DNA of 64,000 bases from Hemicordylus capensis (taxonomy: Eukaryota > Chordata > Lepidosauria > Squamata > Cordylidae). Position 1 is the stretch's first letter. Each line of letters begins with the position of its first letter. The notes beneath the pieces were generated by a model. It worked only from the letters and a program-made list of their open reading frames with translations. It made no database searches and was not told the DNA's origin. Below are positions 55,100 through 64,000 of the stretch, one piece after another. The stretch lies in the NCBI RefSeq assembly GCF_027244095.1, contig NC_069657.1, forward strand, positions 243,204,674-243,268,673, read 5' to 3'. The position numbers and the translations under genes are program-made.

Positions 55100-57690
55100 A
55101 CATGATGAGAAATGGTAGGTATGGTATGAGTGGGTAGGGCTCCATCCTACCCAGCAACTGTAACCAGCTGGTGAATGAGGTAGGTGGAAAGCTGTGCTAC
55201 CCAGCAGCACAGCATTGCCTCCATCTGCAAATTCTAGTGCATGGTTCAGCAACAGATATTTGGCAGGTTCAGCAGACCAGGTCCAGTAACATGTTGGGGC
55301 TGGACCAAAGCTGGTGGGTACAGGATGCAGTTCTCCATTCACACTTTTCCAGCCAAAGTGTGTCAGGTCAGGAACACTCATGCCGGGAGTCTTCCAAACA
55401 CTGCACTTGAAATTGACATGGAGATGGTAGTACACTGTGCTTTCTGTTGGAAGCAAACGAGCAATGTGGAAGTCATTGTGGTGGTCATTTTCTTCAAGTA
55501 TTGCTCATACCGCAGCAAATTCATGATATCCTCATGATTTCCACCATACACAGGCACAAGTATTTTGCAGCCAACAGTGATCCGCTCATGAACAGGAACA
55601 TCTGCTGATTCAAGGAGATAAGGCCAAGAATGCAGCACATCTGAGTCGCACAAGTGTTGAAATGCTACTGATTTACAAAACAATGCACTAGTTGCACCAC
55701 ACTCTGTCAAAGCATAGGTGAAAATGATAGTCCAACACACTTCTTCACCAGTTATCTGTCTCAATGCATACAGGTGAAACTCGGAAAATTAGAATATCGT
55801 GCAAAAGTCCATTAATTTCAGTAATGCAAATTAAAAGGTGAAACTGATATATGAGACAGACGCATTACATGCAAAGCGAGATAAGTCAAGCCTTAATTTG
55901 TTATAATTGTGATGATCATGGCGTACAGCTCATGAAAACCCCAAATCCACAATCTCAGAAAATTAGAATATTACATGGAACCAAGAAGACAAGGATTGAA
56001 GAATAGAACAATATCGGACCTCTGAAAAGTATAAGCATGCATATGTATTCAGTACTTGGTTTGGGCCCCTTTTGCAGCAATTACTGCCTCAGTGTGGCGT
56101 GGCATGGATGCTATCAGCCTGTGGCACTGATGAGGTATTATGGAAGACCAGGATGCTTCATTAGCGGCCTTCAGCTCTTCTGCATTGTTTGGTCTCATGT
56201 CTCTCATCCTTCTCTCGGCAATGCCCCATAGATTCTCTATGGGGTCAGGTCAGGCGAGTTTGCTGGCCAATCAAGCACAGTACACTGTATACTTTTCAGA
56301 GGTCCGATATTGTTCTGTTCTACAATCCTTGTCTTCTTGGTTCCATGTAATATTCTAATTTTCTGGGATTGTGGATTTGGGGTTTTCATGAGCTGTACGC
56401 CATGATCATCACAATTATAACAAATTAAGGCTTGACTTATCTCGCTTTGCTTGTAATGCGTCTGTCTCATATATCAGTTTCACCTTTTAATTTGCATTAC
56501 TGAAATTAATGGACTTTTGCACGATATTCTAATTTTCCGAGTTTCATCTGTATGTCCCATACATTTTTTTACAAGTTGTGATGCATTGCATTGCAGTGCT
56601 CCCTCTAGCATACAGAAGCATAATTGGGTTGTCTGTATCATCATTAACCACTGTCACATGTCTGTCTTCTAATCAATTTAATGCTATTTTCACAATCACT
56701 GTATCTGCATAGGTTTACCTTTGTCTCGCAAGAAGGCTCCAAGCAGATCTACATAGTATTTGTTATTCTCTTTGTAAGAAATGGTGTCTGATTTATGAGA
56801 ACAGGTAAGCTTTTGTCAAAAAGCATGGTCACAGATAGCATGTCAGTTTTGTTCCATATCCTTTATATTGGATGCCCTATACGCATTGAAAACAATTGTC
56901 GCCGGTCCATAGTGCTTCACAATATGTCTCTCATATTGCTGCTGTTTTGGCCATGGTAATTTATGAGTCAGCATACTACTATCAAGAACATAATGAGTCT
57001 CCTTGTCAGTGGCACTCTTCATCAGAGCATCAAGAGTTCTTGCCAGAGATGACTTGGCTTGCCTTATATGCTGCTTATCAGGATCAAATAGAAACAGAAG
57101 CCAAGAACACCATTCATATTTGAATTTGCACATAATTTCTGCAAGTCTGCATTTATTGATAAGCAGATGAGCATTCTTTGGATCATGAGATGTGGGTCGA
57201 CATGGTGGATCTCGCGGTTGATGGCGATGCCTTTCTTCAGTGCTTTCGTTGTTGCAGCTTTGAGAAGACTTGGCCATTTTCAGGTATCTGAAAGATTTCT
57301 CCATCATGTTGTCATGTATTCTCCAGCCAATATTCTCAGTCTTATCGTCAGTTTTCTTCTTCTGGTTGTCTGACCAGTAAATATTACTGCACAAGTCAGT
57401 AAAATACAGGCTGAAAAGTTTATGACATGTCAAGATCCGTAATATCCATGTCCTGCAAATCCCTGGACACCCTCCTATCGGAAATATTAATATGCTGTGC
57501 TTCCTGCAACCACCGACCTTGGTCTGGCCCTCAACACTTTAATGGACTTGATCTGCTGTACCAGCAAAGTATCTATCATAGAGTCATGCACTAGAAGTTG
57601 CAAATGCAGACAGTGCTGTGTCCTGCTGTTTGCAGAACTGTTGCTGGAAGGATTGTACAAATGCAGGTATTGTAGAAGACAAAAATGAGG
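55100..57690 (-). pseudogene. fossil of an uncharacterised repeat-borne protein, split by a Tc1 element
   Basis: Minus-strand pieces at about 57433-56843 and 55764-55100 resemble different parts of one protein type that I know as an unannotated, multicopy family in many animals. The first has an IVFNAYRASNIKD block (family pattern IVFDGY...TKD). The second has YALTECGATSALF (family pattern HAxxGCDTTSxLxGxGK), then a FGWKSVNGELHPVPT block (pattern WGW...L.PV.T). The GCDTTS type block faintly recalls XPG/FEN-like nucleases. Which element carries the family, and what it does, I do not know. The copy is old and broken in many places. Confidence 0.55.
55771..56550 (-). mobile_element. Tc1-like DNA transposon, internally deleted, long inverted repeats
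   Basis: 780 bp between TA dinucleotides (55769-55770 and 56551-56552). Terminal repeats start CAGGTGAAACTCGGAAAATT and its complement and extend about 250 bp each. Between them the minus strand keeps the C-terminal end of a Tc1 transposase: ENLWGIAERRMRDM, then HQCHRLIASMPRHTEAVI. It includes the Glu of the DDE/D triad region (PIENLWG), which a one-base loss puts out of frame just before it. The N-terminal two-thirds is absent, so it could only move with help. Confidence 0.9.
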
Positions 57691-58074
57691 AAGATCCCTT
57701 ATATTAACCAGCTATACCACATACTTAGCAAGTCATTCAAACATCGACATTCTTAACGAGCAATCTCATTTCAACTTTTCTTTCAAAGCCACACATTGTT
57801 AACCTGTAGACTGGTGTCTCAGCCAGAGTTGTTGCATTCACAAAAGTTTCACAATAAAATCAGTCATTTGTTTTTTGCATGCATCTATAACTCTATATTT
57901 TTCACTTTCCATGCTTTTGAGATGTCTTGAATCAGAAAAGCTGAAATACCTTCTTTGGGAATTGCTTCTAGGTTTGGGCCAAATGTTGCTTACCTCCATT
58001 GGACTATAAATAGGTCTTCTCTCATTCTATCAAAACATTCATGTGCCTTTCTAATGACTGCTGCCCAGCCACTA
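57691..58074. other. no feature recognised
   Basis: Ordinary AT-rich sequence. Confidence 0.35.
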
Positions 58075-58615
58075 GGGATGTGCACGGAACCAGTTCGGAG
58101 GCCCTTTATGGGCCTCTGAACCGGTTCAATTGACTGGCGGTTTCACTGGTTCGAAGGCGGGGGAAGCATACCTTTAAGGGCAGGGAAGGATGCCCTTACC
58201 CCTTCTGCCACATTTCCCCTGGAAATGGAACTGGCTGGGGGTGGTTTGAAGGTGGGGGTGGCATACCTTTATGGGCAGGGGAGGGTGCTTTTATCCCTCC
58301 CGCCACGTTTCCCCTGCGGGCACTCCACTGAATAAGTCCCCGACAGGGCAGCAGCATACCTGCTGCCCAGGTGTCCTCCTCGGCTGGAAGTTGAAGGAAA
58401 TACCCAGCATGTGCGTGCACCTGCCAGGTACTTCCTTCAACTTCCAGCTGAGGACACAGGGTGGCAAGGAGATACGCTGCCGCCCCGATGGGGACTTATT
58501 CAATGGAGCGCAGGCAGGGGAAATGCAGTGGGAGGGGTAAGGACACCCTTCCCCACCCATAAAGGTATGCCACTCCCACCTTCGAACCATCTCCAGCCAG
58601 TTCCATGCACATCCC
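58075..58615. mobile_element. hairpin MITE family F, 541 bp
   Basis: Begins GGGATGTGCACGGAACCAG and ends TTCCATGCACATCCC, bounded by TA on both sides. Nearly the whole length folds into a hairpin: left GGCATACCTTTATGGGCAGG pairs with right CCCACCCATAAAGGTATGCC. GC-rich. Confidence 0.85.
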
Positions 58616-61279
58616 TACCAACCATATGAAGCAGGACAATCACTACCTAACATTCCGCTGCAATACCCACAGGAGAAGAGAGCAGTGCACAACATTATAG
58701 TGCACTCTCTTTCCCAACAGGGGGCAAGGAAGCGTGATCCAAGCAAAGCAACCCCCAGAGCCCTAAGGATGGTCAAGTCCAGTGGTGTAGCAAGGTTTTC
58801 CATACAGGATTCTCTTTGGGCACCTGTAGAGTGTTCGGCCAACAAGATGGTGGAGTGAGATGTGTTTATCACCCATTTACTTAACATGCCTTTTATTTTT
58901 TCCAAAAGGGAATTTTTACAGGTGTAATTAATTCCTTTTAGCTTTACTGTGCATGTGTAGACTCATGAGTGTTAATAATATGGCATATCATGCACTTTTT
59001 TTAGGCTGGAAACAATAGAATAGTTTTGTTAAGAGTTGGATAGTGATGATTAAGAGGCATTGCTTCCCATTATGTATACTGTATACTGCTTTTATCCCAC
59101 TGTCCCCTCCGATCTGAAAAGTGAAAATGTGTACTGAAAGAGGAATGAGTACACATACCATTAGCAGTGATTCCTTTTTTAAAAAAAAAAACTACCTTCA
59201 ACTATCTGGAGAGAAAAACTATCGCCCATTTCCAGCTTATTTAAGGATTGGCTGGAGGGTAATTGTACTCTTACAGTTAATGCTTGAAGTGCTGTTGCAC
59301 CCACCAGTGAATCAAGATGGCCTTGCATAGACACCATTTTAAATCAAGCATCTAGACACATCTTGGGTTGTGGCCTATTCCAGTCTTAAAGGTGGTGATC
59401 CTGCTGTAACTTATTTCACTGTCCCTGATGCTACTGAGACACATGAAATACAAATATCCGTTTCTTTACTCCCTACGAAAACACCTCCTTGGCTTGAAAA
59501 ATCTATCCAACAGCACATTACACCCCTGCTCAGCTGGGGCAAATGCTTATTTTAGGACTTGCTCTAAAACAGTTGAACATGTATAAATTTTGTGTTGGGC
59601 TTTTTGACAAGGCAACCATGAAACTACCCATTGCGTTTAGCTCCTGTATCACTAAAAGTACACTAGCCGTATGCACCTGATTGTGCAAACTCAGTTGTTT
59701 TCAATATAAGCATAAGCTTGAAGCAGTAGAGAGATAAGTGTGCAAGCGTCTCATAGCAGGATCCAAGATTTTAAAATAGTTTTCCAATGATGGGTATTTC
59801 ATTTAGAGTCTCTCAAACATATCCAAAGCTGGGTGTGTGCAAAGAACTGCCTCAAGCACTTGTCCTTAAAAGCTATGAAACAGAACTTCTCTGCAAAACA
59901 GTGGAGAAGTCTCCATCAGCACTTCCAGTATCAGAATATTACAAAGAAAACCAATTATTTTTATTTGTTTTTAGCAGCAGAAGACCGAAAAGCTTGCTTG
60001 TGTGTGCATATGTTTTAATCTTAAGAATATAAAGCAAATGAATTTCTCAACGTACGTGCTAACAAAGCTAAGATGGCATATGAAACTTCTGAAACCCAAC
60101 CCAACAGCATGAAATATAACAATCAGCTGAAAACAAGGAAGGGGGGGGGGATTCATGAAGTAAAAAAACTTCTTTATTTTACAATATAGTCTTCGTAATA
60201 CATTTCAGTATGCTGCCTTTCTCAGAGGCAAGAAGTTGTTACTCCACTTAACGCAGTCATTCACATAAGAACATGTTTGTTTCCTCAGGATACAGTAGTG
60301 CCATCTTTATAAAACATATGCAATAATGAACACACCAGAAAATCAATCTAAAACATTCACAAAAATAGAAGATTAGTCTGTACATTTTTACTATGTGTTT
60401 TCTGGGGGGGGGACCATTTAAATAAAATACCCCCCCTAGATCTGATTAAGAGTTAAGTAAAGCTTTATCATACCAACCAACAACTTAGCCATCACTGATT
60501 GTTCTACAGACAATCATAGTAAGTTGGCCTGAGTTGGCTTGGATTTTTACAGTCACCACCTTACCTTAATTTTAACAGAAGAGTCCTCAGAACTAAACAC
60601 CCAATAGGAATTTGCAGCAGTTAGAAAACAAAAGAGCTGCCAATATTGCATTGCGAGTTACTGTGTAAAGGACAGTTGCAATCCATAAAGCCTTGGAGCC
60701 ATTCTGTGACTAAGTAGGTATACAGAGTAGAAAGACTAGAACCAGTGTTGGGACAACCAGAAGACATACAGCTTTTGTCTAACAATATGTATAAGAACAA
60801 TTGCATTGTACACCGTCATTGGAACCTAAGGAACACTGAATATTGTCAGCTATATCCCTGGACAGCAAATACAGATATTGTCCACATCACAAAACAATAA
60901 AATCTAGCACTTGCAACATACTTCTCTGGCAATGTACTCTCTTTCCAAACAGTTAAGTACTTTCCTAAATACAGGTGTGTATTCTGGGAATAATGTGAAG
61001 CTTTGTGAGAACAGTTTTTGTAACATGTGCTGGGGGCAAGTTTCCAGAGGGGACATTCAGAAAATCTGTTGTTCAAAGAGTATCTTTTCAAAACCTGTTG
61101 GCGGCGTATGATAAAATTCACTGAACTGACAATCCAAAATGGCACTGTCATCAACTGGAAGAAAGAAGAAAATGGTGAAAAGTTTGCACATATACATACT
61201 TCACAATCAATAACCTTGATATACCAAGGGATACACATATCAGGTGGTATATAAATATGGTCAATCAATCAATCGAGAG
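58616..61279. other. no gene recognised
   Basis: A possible decayed hAT end near 58780 (AGTGGTGTAGCAAGG) and a G run at about 60138. Open frames are short and unsupported. A LINE-type tail (GGTGGTATATAAATATGG, then TCAA repeats) sits at 61240-61275. Confidence 0.35.
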
Positions 61280-61537
61280 CAGTGTTTCTCAACATTTTTG
61301 GAGTCATGGGCTGTTACATTATTCGTGTGCCATTTCCCAGACCAGCAGTTAGTAAGGGGGTCATCCCCCTCACCCCCAACCCCACACCCAGGCAGCCCCC
61401 CAAAAACAATTTTGGGCAGCTTTCTGGAGCTCATTTCCAGACAGCTCATTTTTTGGTTGGGGTTGATTTTTATTAGTGATGGTTCATGGACTGGTACCCA
61501 ACTCCTTGCGGACTGGACCAGTGGTTGAGAAACACTG
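61280..61537. mobile_element. hAT-type MITE, 258 bp
   Basis: Ends CAGTGTTTCTCAAC and GTTGAGAAACACTG are perfect inverted repeats. The 8-bp target duplication has one mismatch: ATCGAGAG (61272-61279) and ATCTAGAG (61538-61545). Confidence 0.9.
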
Positions 61538-62846
61538 ATCTAGAGACTGAAAACAAAAAGGTTAACTGTTAAACATATGTCCACAAAATGCAGAATTTCT
61601 GTCCTAAAAAAATCATTAAACCCAGGCTTGCAAATAAACCAAAAAAGTTAATCAGCTCCCCTAGCGGTTCACTCTGAAGGCAATTCTCTATAAGTGAGTG
61701 GCTACTTAGAAGCTTGATCTAAACAAATAACTCAGTTCCCAGATGCCAGCTCACCATGGTGCCTGTGCATTTAAACATGGCATCTGAGCTACAGCAGGTG
61801 ATAGACTGATGTAAAAGTAAAGAGAGGGGCAGGTTGCTCCAGTTTACGTCAGTCAATTGCCTACCTGAGCCAGACAAATGCAACCAGGAGGAAGGAGCAA
61901 CCCACCTCTGCCTTGCTTGCTCACTCTTCCTCCTGGTCACTTTGGTCCATCACCTGCATGTCAGACAGGCACAACCAGGAGGAGTGAAACAATGAGGCGT
62001 CTGCCCCCTTCTGGGCATTGCTGGGAGTGAGCAGAGAACCCACTCCCCGCATGGAGCATAGGGTGTTGCTGGAGCAAGTTACCTTAAACTTACAACTTGA
62101 CCCCACAATTTCTATTACTGAACCACACCTCCTGTAACAGCAACCACCTAAATATGTGAATAAAGCAGCTGTTTGGGAATGCTGGACCTTTTGAATTTTG
62201 GCTTGCTCACTGACTACTAGATCTCCAAACTACTTATTTGTATAACAAACATTCACCCAAGCAATCACTTGCCAGGGAAAAACAATTAGGTGTGTGTATA
62301 CTGCAAGTGACAATTGCAGACAGTAGTTAGTCTCTAGACCAGCCCAATGCTCTTGCGCTATTATACAGATGTAGCGCACAGTCATTACATGAAGAAAGTC
62401 ACCACTGTTCCTGTCTATTTCTTGCACTAGCGCAACATATTACTCAACCTCATACATATGCAAAGATCTAGGCAAATGGGAATGCAGCCTTCAGAAAAAA
62501 CTCCAATTCCCAGAAGAACCTGCACCACTCAAGGACCCAGAGGAAATTTCCCACCACCACCTTTATAATTCCCAGAATCATCCACATCACAGGGAGACCT
62601 AGAAGGAACCTTAGAGGGGGAAATAATGCTTTTTAAATAGAAGCCGCAGAAGGAAATGTGGCTGCTTGTGTGCTCCCTCTGGAATGAAAAAAATATATGA
62701 CAGAATGCCTCCTGCTCCCATTCAGTCTCAGGAAGAGGAGGAGGAGGAGGAAGAAGGGCAGGCAGGCTGTCTAACAGACATCTTAGGTCTCTGACCCAGC
62801 ACAGCACATGATGGTTGGGAGGAACCAACATAGCCCCTCCAAACTA
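61538..62846. other. no gene recognised
   Basis: No supported frame or named repeat. Confidence 0.35.
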
Positions 62847-63049
62847 GGGATGTGCAGAACCAGTTTGTGATCAAACATGTCCACTGCCAACTGCACCGGT
62901 TTCAGTGGTTCGATCACAAGTTATTCCGGACCGGTTCAAGCTGGTTCGGTGGATCGACTGGCCCATCCAGTGGGTTTGCAGAACGGCGGTCCGGTCTGAA
63001 TTCTGCTCAAATTTGGACCAAACCGCTGCTACCAGTCCATGCACACCCC
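62847..63049. mobile_element. hairpin MITE family F, short copy
   Basis: Begins GGGATGTGCAGAACCAG and ends CCATGCACACCCC between TA dinucleotides. The interior has GGTTCGATCACAAG-type arms. Confidence 0.7.
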
Positions 63050-64000
63050 TACTTCCAACAGTACTGCTTTTCAGTTGGCATCCAACATTTTGGGCCATGC
63101 ACAGGCCTAATTTCTAGTACATCTATGTTAAAAAGCAATCACCTGTTTTTAGAATGTCAGTGTATGTAGAACACAGGTATTCCATGTGTTAGGTCACGAG
63201 AAAGTGTTGTTTTCAATCTATTAAAAGTTTTAGAGAAGTTTGAGAGCTCATGCTTACCATATACTACAGGGAAGACAGTTCCCCTGATTCCCGAAGCTGG
63301 ACAGTGCATATTTTTCCCATTTAAATAAACATTTAGTTCTACATGGTCATATGTAATTCCCTATAAGAGAAAGATGTAAAATATTTATGTTCATTAGCAA
63401 CAAAAAGCAATAACTGCAGAAGAGAGATCATGAAGAACTTAATCAATATCTGCATTCTGATGCAACTAAATACTTTCAAGGATATAACATGTTTATTAGG
63501 ACATAAATAAGCTGTTCTTGCAGTTACATCATTCTGTTAGCGATGGAACCTAAAAAACCCTAGCATACATAACATGCAAACAAGCATATCCCATTCACTG
63601 CAAAAGGCCAAGGATGGGCAAACTAAAGCTGCTTATTCACAACCAAGCAGACATTTGGAACTGGTTCCAAGTCTATTTCAACAGGCCTTCCGGTGAATTG
63701 TAATGTCTATGAGAGCTCTCTGCTGGCTGTTTGTTCTTTGCTGCTTTTTGCTTTGGGTGGTTTTTTCCTCTTCAAGATACTGATGGTGGATGGTTATTCT
63801 GCCATTTTTATCTAAGCCACCTTGAGCGTGCCTTTTGGATGGAAAAGGAGAGTAGAAATGTTTATAATACATTCATTATAAAGTTACTAAAGTTCTTTTT
63901 AGGATTGTTGTTTTGCAGGTTTTTTGAACTGAACAATTAAAAGTCCAGCTGCAACTTCCTTGTCAAAATATGTGCCATTCGTGCTATTTTGACTGGTTAA
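63050..64000. other. no gene recognised
   Basis: AT-rich sequence. The frames near 63678-63940 are unsupported. Confidence 0.35.

Noticed and set aside
55378-57433. Intact host gene from the frames at 55378-55764 and 56843-57433
   Set aside because: The pieces belong to an old broken repeat-type protein and are separated by a Tc1 insertion. No start, splice or promoter structure is supported.

Overview
This is vertebrate nuclear DNA, almost certainly from a squamate reptile (a lizard is likelier than a snake, but that is a guess). The evidence is a Sauria-type tRNA SINE at 30541, BovB LINE debris near 7936-8245, R4/Dong-type LINEs, many hAT miniature elements, and one host gene with a CpG-rich promoter. 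There are no bacterial operons, CRISPR arrays or free-standing RNA genes. The only host gene I can support is IRS2 (insulin receptor substrate 2), on the + strand. Its single large coding exon starts at ATG 18205 and ends at a consensus splice donor at 21484/21485. The exon keeps the PH domain, the PTB domain and a ladder of tyrosine docking motifs. A proposed second exon begins at 49243 after a strong acceptor. It supplies the last few residues and a long 3' UTR with a poly(A) signal at 51410. The two-exon plan and the intron of about 27.8 kb are as expected for vertebrate IRS2. Layout: 1-17.4 kb is upstream intergenic DNA, mostly repeats, with an isolated CpG-rich block at about 6.1-7.3 kb. 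17.4-18.2 kb is the CpG-rich IRS2 promoter and 5' leader, with an E-box directly next to a forkhead-like site. 18.2-21.5 kb is exon 1. 21.5-49.2 kb is the intron, filled with an R4 LINE, an L2/CR1-type LINE end, a Ty3/gypsy chromovirus fossil buried under nested insertions, hAT miniature elements and SINEs. 49.2-51.4 kb is exon 2 and is free of repeats I recognise. 51.5-64 kb is downstream intergenic DNA. It holds hairpin MITEs, a Tc1-like transposon, and fossil pieces of an uncharacterised repeat-borne protein that the Tc1 has split. In IRS2, the PH and PTB domains bring the adaptor to activated insulin/IGF1 receptors, and the phosphotyrosine motifs then recruit PI3K, Grb2 and SHP2. The promoter motifs fit known control of IRS2 by TFE3/SREBP-type E-box factors and FOXO. 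The best leads are the changed SHP2-type motif and longer tail of IRS2, the isolated CpG block, a composite 5S/tRNA SINE, and the fossil protein family near 55-57.7 kb. I found no convincing new functional system; most of the unusual structure is transposon biology. Family names and boundaries come from reading the sequence, without database searches.
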